A stretch of DNA of 64,000 bases from Gammaproteobacteria bacterium (GCA_024642505.1 JAHEAZ010000002.1:1-64000), one strand, 5' to 3'. Shown: positions 1-12,367, counted from the stretch's first letter. Translations and numbers: made by a program. Notes: a model not told the origin generated them from the letters alone.

Positions 1-989
1 TGGCGCATCAGCTGGTCCCGAAAACCGGCGATCACCGGCTCCGGCGAGCGCCGGTAGCGCGTGCCCGGGAACGTGTTGAAAGGTATCAGGTTCACCTTCG
101 CATCGTGACCCTTGAGAAGCCACGCAAGTTCCCGCGCATGCTCGGGGCGATCGTTGACCCCGTCCAGCATGACGTACTCGAAGGTCACGCTGCGGCCGTT
201 CTGGCGCTCGAGATAGTGCCAGCAGGCCGCGAGCAGATCGGCAATGGGATGCAACCGGTTGATCGGCACTAGCTCGTTGCGCAACGCGTCGTTCGGCGCG
301 TGCAGGGAGACTGCCAGCGCGACGTTACAGTCCTCGGCCAACCGGTAGAGCTGCGGCACCAGCCCGGACGTCGACAAGGTGACACGGCGCCGCGACAGGT
401 CGTAGCCGAGATCATCCATCACGACCCGCATCGCCGGCACCACGTTCCGGTAGTTTGCAAGCGGCTCACCCATACCCATCAGCACGACGTTGGTAATCAC
501 CCGAGGGCCATCGGGATCGGCTCCCAGTTCCCGGTTCGCCAGCCACACCTGGCCAACGATCTCGGCCGCCGACAGGTTGCGGTTGAATCCCTGCTGCGCG
601 GTCGAGCAGAAGGAACAATCTAGAGCGCAGCCGACCTGGCTCGAGATGCACAGGGTGCCTCGGCCGGGCTCCGGGATGAACACAGTTTCTATTGCCTGCT
701 CTGCGCCAGTCGCCCCGGGGGCCCGCAGCAGCCACTTGCGGGTGCCATCGGCGGAGGCGGTTGCGGTAACGATCTCCGGCACCCGTATATCGGCGGCATC
801 GGCCAGCTTCGCGCGAAAATCCCGTGCCAGGTCGGTCATGCTGCCGAAGTCGGACACGCCCTTGCGATACATCCACTTCATCAGCTGCCGCGCCCGGAAG
901 GGCTTTGCTCCCAGCGATACGACGTACGACTCGAGTTCTGGCCGCGACAGCCCGAGCAGGTTGATCTTGTTGTTGGCGGCTGGATTCAC
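1..989 (-). CDS. rlmN: 23S rRNA (adenine(2503)-C(2))-methyltransferase RlmN, partial (3' end runs off the window)
   Basis: Reverse-strand translation from GTG at 989 gives VNPAANNKINLLGLSRPELESYVVSLGAKPFRARQLMKWMYRKG...GRGTLCISSQVGCALDCSFCSTAQQGFNRNLSAAEIVGQVW, with the radical-SAM CxxxCxxC typical of RlmN. Open at the window edge, so absent from the ORF track. Confidence 0.93.
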   Translation of the reverse strand, partial: MNPAANNKINLLGLSRPELESYVVSLGAKPFRARQLMKWMYRKGVSDFGSMTDLARDFRAKLADAADIRVPEIVTATASADGTRKWLLRAPGATGAEQAIETVFIPEPGRGTLCISSQVGCALDCSFCSTAQQGFNRNLSAAEIVGQVWLANRELGADPDGPRVITNVVLMGMGEPLANYRNVVPAMRVVMDDLGYDLSRRRVTLSTSGLVPQLYRLAEDCNVALAVSLHAPNDALRNELVPINRLHPIADLLAACWHYLERQNGRSVTFEYVMLDGVNDRPEHARELAWLLKGHDAKVNLIPFNTFPGTRYRRSPEPVIAGFRDQLMR

Positions 990-1002
990 TGCAGTCGTTC
1001 GC

Positions 1003-1434
1003 TCAGCGGGTGCGCGGGCAGAGCTCGATCTCGCTGAAGAAATACGCGATCTCGCGCGCCGCATTCTCGGCGCTGTCAGAGCCATGCACGACGTTCTCCT
1101 CGATGCTGGTGGCGAGATCGGCGCGGATCGTGCCCGGCGCGGCCTTCTTCGGATCGGTCGCCCCCATGATCTCGCGGTGCCGCAGCACGGCGTTCTCTCC
1201 TTCCAGCACCTGCACGATGACGGGCCCTGAAGTCATGTAGTCGCACAGGTCGCTGAAGAACGGCCGCTCGCGGTGCACCGCGTAGAAGCCCTCGGCCTGG
1301 GTCGGGCTCAGCTGCAACATCCTTGCGGCGACGATCACGAGACCCGCCTGCTCGAAGCGGCGGTAGACCTCACCGATCTGGTTCTTCTCGACTCCGTCCG
1401 GCTTGACGATGGAAAGGGTGCGCTCTACGGCCAT
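1003..1434 (-). CDS. ndk: nucleoside diphosphate kinase
   Basis: [28 protein letters not shown]...[20 protein letters not shown], a clear NDK with the active-site NVVHGSDS. Start set to the internal Met rather than the 1464 extension. Confidence 0.96.
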   Translation of the reverse strand: MAVERTLSIVKPDGVEKNQIGEVYRRFEQAGLVIVAARMLQLSPTQAEGFYAVHRERPFFSDLCDYMTSGPVIVQVLEGENAVLRHREIMGATDPKKAAPGTIRADLATSIEENVVHGSDSAENAAREIAYFFSEIELCPRTR

Positions 1435-1597
1435 GAGATCCTCGGGAATATTCGCGGTTGACAACGTAAAGCCGGCGGACGCCCACTCGCTCGGCGAGGG
1501 GCCCGACCGGCTGCCTCAAACAGGGTAGTCTAGCGTTGAGCCCGGGTCCCCGGCAAATGACGGAAAAGCACGGAAGTACCCGTACCCCAAGGAAAAA

Positions 1598-1921
1598 TCA
1601 GACGCTGAAGCTTTCGCCGCAGCCGCATTCGCCCTTGACGTTGGGATTGCGGAAGCGGAATGCCTCGCTCAGCCCGTGGCGCACGAAGTCGATCTCCGTG
1701 CCGTCGATGAGCGAAAGGCTCTGGGCGTCCACCACGACCTTCACACCCTCGCTGTCGAACACCCGGTCGCCTGCCGCGATCTCGTCTGCGTAGTTGACTA
1801 CGTAGGCATAGCCAGAACAGCCAGTCTTGCGGATGCCCAGCCGGAGTCCGACTCCCTGGCCGCGGGACGCAATGAAATTACGAACCCGTTCGGCTGCCGA
1901 CTTGGTGAGTGTTATGGCCAT
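1598..1921 (-). CDS. iscA: A-type iron-sulfur cluster assembly protein IscA
   Basis: [16 protein letters not shown]...[18 protein letters not shown]...[10 protein letters not shown], with conserved CSG and CGCG cysteines. Confidence 0.92.
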   Translation of the reverse strand: MAITLTKSAAERVRNFIASRGQGVGLRLGIRKTGCSGYAYVVNYADEIAAGDRVFDSEGVKVVVDAQSLSLIDGTEIDFVRHGLSEAFRFRNPNVKGECGCGESFSV

Positions 1922-1963
1922 CTGCAGTCTGGATTTCCCGTGGCGGCGGAAGTTCCCGGCATT

Positions 1964-2350
1964 TTACTGTGCTTCGCGCATTCCTGCAGCGAGACCGTGC
2001 AGGGCGTCCTCCAGAACCAGGAATCGCCCCAGTTTCTCGGGCGGCGCCGCCAGTTCGCGAGCCAGCGCCACGGGATCGAGTACTACAGCCTCCGCAGGCG
2101 TCTGGCCAACCATGCGTTCCGCGACCAGGGCACAGGCGGCGATCAGGTGCGGGCACCCCCAGGCGCGAAAGCGGGCATCGGCGACTCGACCCTCGTGGAG
2201 CCGCAGGTCGAAGCGCACCCAGGCTGCGCGATCGAGTGCCATCGCTTCCCCGTGGCGGCGGGCGCCTGGCCCGTCCGGCAGGAATCCGCTGCGCGGCGCA
2301 GTCGTAAACAGCCGTCGGACCGCCTCCGAGTACCTGGCAACCCCGGTCAC
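1964..2350 (-). CDS. degenerate IscU/NifU-N-like scaffold protein
   Basis: RYSEAVRRLF...VADARFRAWGCPHLIAACALVAERMVGQTPAEA...ELAAPPEKLGRFLVLEDAL follows the IscU pattern, but only one of the three canonical cluster-ligand Cys is retained. GTGA overlap with the upstream desulfurase gene. Confidence 0.75.
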   Translation of the reverse strand: MTGVARYSEAVRRLFTTAPRSGFLPDGPGARRHGEAMALDRAAWVRFDLRLHEGRVADARFRAWGCPHLIAACALVAERMVGQTPAEAVVLDPVALARELAAPPEKLGRFLVLEDALHGLAAGMREAQ

Positions 2351-3528
2351 CTGACTCGCTCCAGCGCGCCGGGCGGAGCCATTCCGCGCAGGCGCTCGAG
2401 CGCGTGCAGGATGGCTCCCGCTGCCTCATCGACGTCCCGTTCAGCGGTGAAGCGACCGACACTGAGCCGGAGCGAGGCCTGGCATCCCAGGTCGGACAGA
2501 CCGAGCGCCCGCAGCACGTAGGAAGGTTCTGCGGACGCCGCATTGCAGGCGGACCCACTCGAGGCGCATACCGCGCCTTCGAGATCGAGCAACAGGCTTT
2601 CTCCCTCGATCCCGGCGAAGCCGACGTTCAGAATCCCGGGCAGGGATGGTTCACCGCCGCCGTTTCGCCACAATGGCGCGGCCGGCTGCAGCAGCCGCCA
2701 CAGTTTCTCGCGCAGGGCGCGCACTCTGGTGGCCTCAGTCATCAGGTCGGCCGCCGCGATCCGGCATGCTACGCCGAAACCGACCGCCTGGTGGGTGGCC
2801 AGGGTTCCCGACCTGAGCCCGTGCTCCTGTCCGCCGCCGAACTGCAGGGGCTGCAGCACCGGGCGCGGAAGCGGCCTGACATAGAGCGCGCCGATCCCCT
2901 TTGGCCCTCCCAGCTTGTGGGCGGTAAAGGCGACCAGGTCGGCGTTCCAGCCCGCGACGTCCACCGGCACGCGGCCGGCACTCTGCGCAGCGTCGACGTG
3001 CAGGAGCACCTCTCGTGCACGACAGATCGCGCCGATGGCGGCAACTTCGTTCATGACACCGGTTTCATTGTTGCCGTGCATCACCGACACCAGCAGTGTT
3101 TCGGGTCGCAGGGCGGCCTCGACCTGCGCCGGGTCGATCCGGCCGTCTGCCGTCGGCTTCAGCCAACTGACCTGGAAGCCTTCGCGCTCCAGCTGCCGGA
3201 ATGCGTCGATCACGGCGCGGTGCTCAACGCGCGAGGTCACCACATGCCCGCCATGGTTTGCTTTGGCCCGGCAGGCCCCCAGGATGGCGAGGTTGTCGCT
3301 TTCAGTCGCGCCCGAGGTGAACAGGATCGATTCGGGCCTGGCGCCGATCAACCCGGCGACCGATGCACGCGCCTGCTCGATGGCTTCGGCCGCACGCCGA
3401 CCTTCGGCGTGGCCCGCCGACGGGTTGGCGTGTGGCCCCTGTGGCCCGAGGCAGATCGCCATGGCCGCCGCCACCTCGGGATGAAGCGGGGAGCTTGCCG
3501 CATAGTCCAGGTAGACTGCCCGGCGCAT
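2347..3528 (-). CDS. cysteine desulfurase, IscS/NifS family
   Basis: YLDYAASSPLHPEV...FTSGATESDNLAI...VSVMHGNNETG...FTAHKLGGPKGIGAL...SSGSACNAASAEPSYVLRALG. Confidence 0.93.
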   Translation of the reverse strand: MRRAVYLDYAASSPLHPEVAAAMAICLGPQGPHANPSAGHAEGRRAAEAIEQARASVAGLIGARPESILFTSGATESDNLAILGACRAKANHGGHVVTSRVEHRAVIDAFRQLEREGFQVSWLKPTADGRIDPAQVEAALRPETLLVSVMHGNNETGVMNEVAAIGAICRAREVLLHVDAAQSAGRVPVDVAGWNADLVAFTAHKLGGPKGIGALYVRPLPRPVLQPLQFGGGQEHGLRSGTLATHQAVGFGVACRIAAADLMTEATRVRALREKLWRLLQPAAPLWRNGGGEPSLPGILNVGFAGIEGESLLLDLEGAVCASSGSACNAASAEPSYVLRALGLSDLGCQASLRLSVGRFTAERDVDEAAGAILHALERLRGMAPPGALERVR

Positions 3529-3531
3529 CCT

Positions 3532-4260
3532 TCAGCCCCCTGCGTCCCGCGCGATCGTGCGCTGCACAGCGGTCAACAGTCCACGCAGGATCTGGACTTC
3601 CTTTTCGTCCGGCACGGCGCGAGCCAGCAGCCGTTCGAGCCGAAACCCGAGGTTGGCGATGTTCCGCTGGTCGGTAAAGCCTATCTGCGCGAGTACGGAG
3701 GCGAGATGGGCGTGCAGGTTGGCGACCTGTTCCGGGGTCGCCACCGGCGCCTCCGGCGCCAGCCGGCGCAACTCGGCGCCGGCCGCCATCCGTAATTCCC
3801 AGGCCACGATCTGCACCGCCTGCGCCAGGTTCAACGACTCGTAGGCCGAATCGGACGGCACGTTGAGCAGCGCGTGGCATGCGGCGAGGTCCTCGTTGGA
3901 CAAGCCGTTGCGCTCCCCGCCGAACAGCACCGCGACCGGACGAATCGCGGCTTCGTCGATGGCTCGCCTGGCCGCCTCGCGCGGGTCAAGAACGGTCCAG
4001 TTTGCGCTGCGCGGCCGCGCGCTCGTACCGAGCACGAAGCCGCAGCCTTCGATCGCCACGGCTATCGAGTCGACCACCCGCGCCCGCTCGAGCAAGTCAA
4101 TGGCCCCGGAGGCTCGTACCGTCGCCTCGGGACTCGGAAATTCCTTCGGCCTGACGAGCACCAGCTCCGTGAGCCCCATGTTCTTCATGGCGCGCGCGGC
4201 CGCACCTACGTTTCCGGGGTGGCTCGGTTCAACCAGGACCATGCGGATCGGCGGGTTCAT
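3532..4260 (-). CDS. trmJ: tRNA (cytidine/uridine-2'-O-)-methyltransferase TrmJ
   Basis: SpoU family: MVLVEPSHPGNVGAAARAMKNMGL...VLFGGERNGLSNEDL...SLNLAQAVQIVAWELR. Confidence 0.92.
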   Translation of the reverse strand: MNPPIRMVLVEPSHPGNVGAAARAMKNMGLTELVLVRPKEFPSPEATVRASGAIDLLERARVVDSIAVAIEGCGFVLGTSARPRSANWTVLDPREAARRAIDEAAIRPVAVLFGGERNGLSNEDLAACHALLNVPSDSAYESLNLAQAVQIVAWELRMAAGAELRRLAPEAPVATPEQVANLHAHLASVLAQIGFTDQRNIANLGFRLERLLARAVPDEKEVQILRGLLTAVQRTIARDAGG

Positions 4261-4344
4261 CGCGGCTCCGTCTGCTTGCTGGTATTCTAGCCCCCTGCGC
4301 CGCGGAGCCGTCCGTCAGGCGCCGTTCTTTAAGCGGAAATTGAC

Positions 4345-5148
4345 ATGCATCCATTGCTAACCATCGCGGTCCGCGCCGCCAGGCGCGCCGGCGACCTCAT
4401 CGTCCGCAACCTCGATCGCGGCCCGAACCTCGACGTGTCCACCAAGAGTCGCAACGATTTCGTCTCGGAGGTCGATCGGGCCGCCGAAGCCGAGATTCTT
4501 GCCATCATCCGCAAGTCCTACCCGCACCATGGTTTCCTGGCCGAGGAAAGTGGGCGCTCGGGCCCGGGCGACGCCGAGTGCATCTGGATCGTGGATCCGC
4601 TGGACGGTACGACCAACTTCCTGCACGGCTTTCCGCAATTCTCCGTTTCCATCGCCTGCGAGCACCAGGGCCGCCTGGAGGTGGCCGTGGTGTTCGATCC
4701 GCTCCGCAGCGAGTTGTTCACTGCGACGCGCGGCGCCGGCGCGCTGCTGGAAGGGCGCCGCATCCGCGTGACGCGCCGGCGCACGCTCGACGGCGCGCTG
4801 ATCGGCACCGGCTTCCCTTACCGCGCCAACGTCAAGTACATGAAGCCCTATCTCGGCATGCTGGAAGTCGTGATGAGCGCCGCAGCTGGCGTCCGTAGAC
4901 CGGGATCGGCCGCGCTCGACCTCGCCTACGTCGCGGCCGGCCGCCTGGACGGTTTCTGGGAGATCGGGCTTTCTCCATGGGACACGGCCGCCGGCACCCT
5001 GCTCATCACCGAGGCGGGTGGCATGGTTGGCACGCTCGCAGGCCGGGAATACTCACAGGCCGGGCACATCGTTGCCGGGACGCCGAAGGTCTACGAGGCA
5101 CTGATCGAGGCGATCGCGCCGCACCTTCCGGCTGAACTCGCCTGCTGA
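4345..5148 (+). CDS. suhB: inositol monophosphatase family protein SuhB
   Basis: MHPLLTIAVRAARRAGDLIVRN...DFVSEVDRAAE...EESG...IWIVDPLDGTTNFLHGFPQFSVSI...SPWDTAAGTLLITEAGG. Confidence 0.94.
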   Translation: MHPLLTIAVRAARRAGDLIVRNLDRGPNLDVSTKSRNDFVSEVDRAAEAEILAIIRKSYPHHGFLAEESGRSGPGDAECIWIVDPLDGTTNFLHGFPQFSVSIACEHQGRLEVAVVFDPLRSELFTATRGAGALLEGRRIRVTRRRTLDGALIGTGFPYRANVKYMKPYLGMLEVVMSAAAGVRRPGSAALDLAYVAAGRLDGFWEIGLSPWDTAAGTLLITEAGGMVGTLAGREYSQAGHIVAGTPKVYEALIEAIAPHLPAELAC

Positions 5149-5189
5149 CCTGGTCCGTCTCCGCGCGGCGCTGGGCAGGCGAGACTTGC

Positions 5190-5957
5190 TCAGGCCCCGG
5201 ACTTCCTGTCGCCCAGGTGGGGGCCGCGAAGTTCCACCGGTGCCGCTTTGCGGCGCATGCGGATATTCACCATTTCCACGCCCACCGAGAACGCCATCGC
5301 GAAGTACAGATAGCCCTTGGGTATGTGCACGTCGAAAGCGTCGCCGATCAGCGCAACGCCCACCAGGATCAGGAATGCCAGCGCCAGGATCTTGATGGTC
5401 GGGTGGTGATCAATGAACTCGTTGATCGGTCCTGCGAGGAACATCATCACTGCCACCGCGATCACGATGGCCGCCACCATGATCTCGAGGTGCTGGGCCA
5501 GGCCGACTGCGGTGAACACCGAATCCAGCGAAAACACGATGTCCAGGATGCCGATCTGCAGGATCACCAGCACGAAGCTGGCCCCGGCCTTGACCTGGCG
5601 CGTTTCTTCCGCGCCTTCGAGTGACCCATGGATTTCGCTGACGCTCTTCGCCAGCAGGAACAGGCCGCCGACAAAAAGTATCAGGTCGCGGCCGGATATC
5701 TCCTGCCCCAGGAACCCGACCGTGAACAGCGGCGCCGTCAATCCAATCAACCAGGTGATCGAGAACAGCAAGCCGATGCGGGTCAACATGGCAAAGCCCA
5801 GCCCCAGCACGCGCGCCCGCGGCTGCTGTTCCAACGGCAGTTTCGACGAAAGGATGGACAGAAAGATGATGTTGTCTATGCCGAGCACGATCTCGAGGAT
5901 CGTCAACGTCGCAAAAGACAGCCACGCAGCAGGGTCGGTGAGCAGTTCCATCATCAC
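5190..5957 (-). CDS. TerC family integral membrane protein
   Basis: SFATLTILEIVLGIDNIIFLSILSSKLP...DIVFSLDSVFTAVGLAQH, the TerC family acidic TM motifs. Confidence 0.9.
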   Translation of the reverse strand: MMMELLTDPAAWLSFATLTILEIVLGIDNIIFLSILSSKLPLEQQPRARVLGLGFAMLTRIGLLFSITWLIGLTAPLFTVGFLGQEISGRDLILFVGGLFLLAKSVSEIHGSLEGAEETRQVKAGASFVLVILQIGILDIVFSLDSVFTAVGLAQHLEIMVAAIVIAVAVMMFLAGPINEFIDHHPTIKILALAFLILVGVALIGDAFDVHIPKGYLYFAMAFSVGVEMVNIRMRRKAAPVELRGPHLGDRKSGA

Positions 5958-5972
5958 TCTGCAGTCTGCGCG

Positions 5973-6905
5973 TCAGGGCAGCGCGTCCGCTTCTTCCTTC
6001 TTTTCCGGGGGCATCAGGTCACGCTGCGACAGCCCGAGATCGAGTGCCGCTGCGCCAGCGACGTAGATCGATGAATAGGTTCCGACGACGATGCCAACGG
6101 CCAGCGCCGTGGCGAACCCGGTCAGCGCCTCGCCACCGAGCAGCAGCAGCGACAGCACCACGATCAGGGTCGTGCCCGAAGTCATGATGGTGCGCGACAG
6201 CGTTTCATTGATGGCGGTGTCCATCACCTCGATTGGTTTGGCCTTGCGCATGGACAGCAGCCGCTCGCGCACGCGGTCGAACACCACCACCGTGTCATTG
6301 AGCGAATAACCGATCACCGCGAGTATCGCCGACAGCACGCTCAGGTCGAAGGTCATCTGCGTAACCGCGAAGAAGCCGACAACGACGAACGGATCGTGTA
6401 GCGCGGCCAGCGTCGCGCCGACGGAGAATTTCCACTGGAAGCGCATGATGACGTATATGCCGATGAACAGCAGCGTCATCAACAGCGCCGTGGCGCCCTT
6501 CTCCGCCAGTTCCTTGCCTACTTGCGGCCCGATGGCCTCGGTGCGCCGGATCTCCACGCCTGGGTCGACTGACTTTATCGCGTCAGTCGCCCTCTGCGTC
6601 AGCGTCATCGCCTCCTGGCCCTCCGCCGGCGGCAGCCGGACCAGCACGTCGTCCGCGGTACCGAAGGTCTGCACCTGCGCGGAGCCAAGGCCCGCGGCCG
6701 TCAGCGCATCGCGCGTGGCGTCCAGGTCGGCCGCAGCCGAGTAGCCGGCCTCGATGACCACGCCGCCAGTGAAGTCGATGCCAAAGTTGAGCCCCCGCAC
6801 CATGACCGCGACGATCGAGCCAATGATGATCAGCGCCGAAAAGGCGTACCAGAGCCGGCGCTTTTCCATGAAGCGGAAGTGCGAGACCTTGTGGAAGAAC
6901 TCCAT
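5973..6905 (-). CDS. secF: protein translocase subunit SecF
   Basis: MEFFHKVSHFRFMEKRRLWYAFSALIIIGSIVAVMVRGLNFGIDFTGG...GYSLNDTVVVFDRVRE. Confidence 0.96.
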   Translation of the reverse strand: MEFFHKVSHFRFMEKRRLWYAFSALIIIGSIVAVMVRGLNFGIDFTGGVVIEAGYSAAADLDATRDALTAAGLGSAQVQTFGTADDVLVRLPPAEGQEAMTLTQRATDAIKSVDPGVEIRRTEAIGPQVGKELAEKGATALLMTLLFIGIYVIMRFQWKFSVGATLAALHDPFVVVGFFAVTQMTFDLSVLSAILAVIGYSLNDTVVVFDRVRERLLSMRKAKPIEVMDTAINETLSRTIMTSGTTLIVVLSLLLLGGEALTGFATALAVGIVVGTYSSIYVAGAAALDLGLSQRDLMPPEKKEEADALP

Positions 6906-6916
6906 TTGGCGGTTCC

Positions 6917-8767
6917 TCAGATTGCCAGCCGCTCAATGCGGCGGCGGCGGCCGTAAATGACCTGTATCAGTGCCCTGCTGCCCATCAGCGCCGTAAACAG
7001 CGAGGTAAGGATGCCGAGGAACAGCACGACGGCGAATCCCCGTATCGGGCCCGTGCCGAAGGCGAACAGCATGACCGCGGCAATCAGGGTAGTGACATTG
7101 GCGTCGATGATCGCGGAGAGCGCATGGTCGAAGCCGCCCTGGATCGCCGCCCAGGGCGAAGTGCCGTTCCTGAGTTCCTCGCGGATCCGCTCGTAGATCA
7201 GGATATTCGCGTCTACCGCCATGCCGACGGTGAGCACGATGCCGGCAATGCCCGGCAGTGTCAGCGCGGCGCCAAACAGCGACAGCAGCGCGGTGATCAG
7301 CACGACGTTGGCGACCAGGATGGTATCGGCGACGATGCCGAAAACCCTGTAGTAGAGCACCATGAACACGAACGTGATCAACATGCCGATACTGAGCGCC
7401 CGGAAGCCGCGCTCGATGTTGTCGCGGCCGAGGCTCGGCCCGATCAGCCGCTGCTCGACGATGTACAACGGCGCCGCCAGCGCGCCTGCCCGCAGCAGCT
7501 TGGCCAGTTCCTGGCCCTCGGCGACCGTCAATCCGGTGATCTGGAAGCGGTTGGAAAACACGCCGCGGATGGTGGCGACGCTGATGACTTCCTCGCTGGA
7601 GCGGTCGACCACGATCTTCTTGCCGTCCCGCTCGACCTGTTCGCGCTCCTTCTCGATGAACACGACGGCCATCGGCTTGCCCAGATTTTCACGGGTCGTG
7701 CGCAGCATCTCCTCGCCGCCCCGGCCATCCAGCACGACGTCCACCGCCGGCTCGCCCTGGGCCAGCGTGGAGCTGGCATCGATCAACTGCTCGCCGGTCG
7801 CGATCACGTCGCGCTTGAGCAGGACTGGCCCTCCCTGCCGGTCCTTGTACAGCCGCGTCCCCAGCGGTGCGCGACCGGTGCGCTGCGCCTCCGCCGGGCT
7901 GTTGACGGTGTCCACCAGCCGGAACTCGAGGGTCGCCACCTTGCCCAGCATGCGAACCACTTCGGCCGCATCCTGAATACCGGGCAACTGCACCGCGATG
8001 CGGTTGAGTCCCTGGCGCTGGATGACCGGCTCGGCGACGCCCAGGGCGTTTACCCGATTGTTGAGCGCCGTGATGTTCTGCTGGATGGCGAAGTCCTGCC
8101 GCTGCCGGATCTGGTCGGGGGTCAGCACCGCGACCACCTGCCCTGGCAGGTCGCCGTCCTGCACGCTGAGCTGCGGATCAAACTTGCTGATGGCCGCCTT
8201 GGCCTCGGCGGCCCGTGCCGGATCCTTGAGCGTGAGCCGCAACTGGGGGCCGGCGGCGGCGATTTCGTCATAGGGAATGCGTGCGTCGCGCATGACCTTG
8301 CGAAGGTCGCGTTCCAGAACCTGCGTCAGCTGCGATACCGCGCCCTCGACGTCCACCTCGTATACGAGATAGATGCCGCCGCGCAGGTCCAGACCGAGGC
8401 TCATGGGTTTTAGCCCGAGGCGGGTCAGCCAAAGCGGCGCGCGCGAGGCAAACGTAGTGGCGACGGCAAACTGGCCCTCGTAGGCCTTCTGGATGGCGTC
8501 GCGAGCCTCGAGCTGCTTTTCGACATCCCCGAAACGGATCCACATGCGGCCATCGGCATCCGCGTAGGCGTCTTCGTAGGCGATCCCCTCGCGCTCGAGC
8601 AGCTGCTCGAACTCGCCTGTGGCGGCGCTCGTGAACGCCGCACGGTCCTTGCGCGACATCTGCAGCGCAGCCGTCTCGCCGAACACATTCGGCAGGGCCA
8701 GGACAATAGAGATGAGCAGGACCGCAACTACGATCATGCTCTTCCAAAGCGGATACTGGTGCATCAA
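6917..8767 (-). CDS. secD: protein translocase subunit SecD
   Basis: LGLDLRGGIYLVYEVD...TLPGIAGIVLTVGMAVDANILIYERIREELRNG; immediately upstream of secF. Confidence 0.96.
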   Translation of the reverse strand: MMHQYPLWKSMIVVAVLLISIVLALPNVFGETAALQMSRKDRAAFTSAATGEFEQLLEREGIAYEDAYADADGRMWIRFGDVEKQLEARDAIQKAYEGQFAVATTFASRAPLWLTRLGLKPMSLGLDLRGGIYLVYEVDVEGAVSQLTQVLERDLRKVMRDARIPYDEIAAAGPQLRLTLKDPARAAEAKAAISKFDPQLSVQDGDLPGQVVAVLTPDQIRQRQDFAIQQNITALNNRVNALGVAEPVIQRQGLNRIAVQLPGIQDAAEVVRMLGKVATLEFRLVDTVNSPAEAQRTGRAPLGTRLYKDRQGGPVLLKRDVIATGEQLIDASSTLAQGEPAVDVVLDGRGGEEMLRTTRENLGKPMAVVFIEKEREQVERDGKKIVVDRSSEEVISVATIRGVFSNRFQITGLTVAEGQELAKLLRAGALAAPLYIVEQRLIGPSLGRDNIERGFRALSIGMLITFVFMVLYYRVFGIVADTILVANVVLITALLSLFGAALTLPGIAGIVLTVGMAVDANILIYERIREELRNGTSPWAAIQGGFDHALSAIIDANVTTLIAAVMLFAFGTGPIRGFAVVLFLGILTSLFTALMGSRALIQVIYGRRRRIERLAI

Positions 8768-8828
8768 CGAACCTCGGGTCTGTTTCCGCGCGCCCGCAAT
8801 CGTGGAACGCCGCCTGGGCGGCGACGCG

Positions 8829-9161
8829 TCAACCGCCCTTGATGGTGCCCTTGGGCATCAGCTGGGAGACCTGGAACTTCTGGACCTTGATGGATACGCC
8901 GTTGGCGATCTCCAGCGTGATGAAGTTGTCGCCGACCTCGGCGATCCTGCCCAGCATCCCGCCGTTGGTGACGATTTCGTCGCCCGACTGCAGCTTGCTG
9001 ACCATTTCCTTGTGCTCCTTGGCCCGCTTGGTCTGCGGACGGATGAGCAGGAAATAGAACACGACAAAGATGAGCACCAGCGGGAGCAGCTGCATCCAGG
9101 CACCGCCGGAACCGGCCGCGCCGGCATCCTGTGCCCAGGCGGAAGAAATGAACAGGTCCAT
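8829..9161 (-). CDS. yajC: preprotein translocase subunit YajC
   Basis: QLLPLVLIFVVFYFLLIRPQTKRAKEHKEMVSKLQSGDEIVTNGGMLGRI; upstream of secD. Confidence 0.95.
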   Translation of the reverse strand: MDLFISSAWAQDAGAAGSGGAWMQLLPLVLIFVVFYFLLIRPQTKRAKEHKEMVSKLQSGDEIVTNGGMLGRIAEVGDNFITLEIANGVSIKVQKFQVSQLMPKGTIKGG

Positions 9162-9230
9162 GATAGTCCTCGGGAACTGGGGAGCGGCGACGGCGCCGCC
9201 CGGCTGAACAGCGGCGAATTATGCCACAGG

Positions 9231-11386
<2,156 letters not shown>

Positions 11387-11418
11387 GGGCCGCGCACATT
11401 ATCACAGCAACGCCGCGA

Positions 11419-12333
11419 TCAGCTCCCCTGCGGTGGCGCGAGAGGCGGCGGAACAATGACGTGGTGCTTGATGGCGGGCCGCGCCGGCACCGTGATGCGC
11501 ACAGTCCGTTCCTGCTTCTGCCTGAGCAGCCGCAGATCAATCGTCTCACCCGGCTGGTAGGAACCCAGGATCCTCAGCGCATGGCCGGCATTTTGAGGTT
11601 CGCGTCCCCCGATCGAGAGGATCACGTCGCCCTCCTCGAGGTCGGCGCCCACCGCGGACGGGGCCCTCACCAACAGCAACCCCTTGTCCGTGCCGAAGTA
11701 GCGGCCAAGGGCGGGCGTCATCTCAACCAGTTCGGCATCACCCCAGGGACCGACCAGAAAGTGCGGCATGGGCGGCATGCCGTGGAGCCCGTGACCGGCC
11801 ATCCCCGGCTCACCGCTGAAGACCATGCCTGCGGCCGGTCGCGCGACCACGGCGAGCGTGACCTGCTTGCCGGCGCGGCGCAGGTCCAGCGCGACTTTTT
11901 GGCCAGGTTCGACGCTGCGCATGTTATTGATCAGGTCTCGCCCGGAATTCACCTTCCTGCCGTCAATGGCGACGACCAGGTCACCTGCCTGCACTCCCGC
12001 CTCCGCTGCCGGCCCACCGGGGCTGACGCTGATCACTCGCACCCCGTCCGTTCCCGGTTCCGCACTCCCGATGTTGATTCCCAGCATCGCGCGATCGGAT
12101 CCGCGTATCTCTATCCGCCTGATCTGCTGGATGTCCGGGTCGTGCAGCTGCATGGAAAGCTCGGCGACCTGGCGCGCGGCTTCCTCGAGCTCGAGCTGGG
12201 CCTGGGCAAGCGCCTTCTCGGCCTCCACCCGCTGCGCCTCGGCAGTCTCACGCTCCTGGTCCTGCGCCGTCGCGACCGGGACCGCAGCGCAGGCAAGCGT
12301 AGCGATCAACACACCTGCAATGGACCTGTTCAT
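11419..12333 (-). CDS. secreted PDZ-domain protein with N-terminal coiled coil
   Basis: Signal peptide MNRSIAGVLIATLACAAVPVATAQ; Glu/Ala-rich coiled coil; PDZ-like GVRVISVSPGGPAAEAGVQAGDLVVAIDGRKV and a second region GLLLVRAPSAVGADLEEGDVILSIGGREP. No protease domain. Start moved in from 12393. Confidence 0.8.
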   Translation of the reverse strand: MNRSIAGVLIATLACAAVPVATAQDQERETAEAQRVEAEKALAQAQLELEEAARQVAELSMQLHDPDIQQIRRIEIRGSDRAMLGINIGSAEPGTDGVRVISVSPGGPAAEAGVQAGDLVVAIDGRKVNSGRDLINNMRSVEPGQKVALDLRRAGKQVTLAVVARPAAGMVFSGEPGMAGHGLHGMPPMPHFLVGPWGDAELVEMTPALGRYFGTDKGLLLVRAPSAVGADLEEGDVILSIGGREPQNAGHALRILGSYQPGETIDLRLLRQKQERTVRITVPARPAIKHHVIVPPPLAPPQGS

Positions 12334-12367
12334 GCTCGAATCTCCTTGAGTCTTGGGGTGCTCAGGT

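Noticed and set aside
2404-3795. 463-aa plus-strand ORF
   Set aside because: Antisense to the cysteine desulfurase and trmJ; no domain signature.
7124-8413. 429-aa plus-strand ORF
   Set aside because: Antisense to secD; Asp/His/Gln-rich shadow composition.
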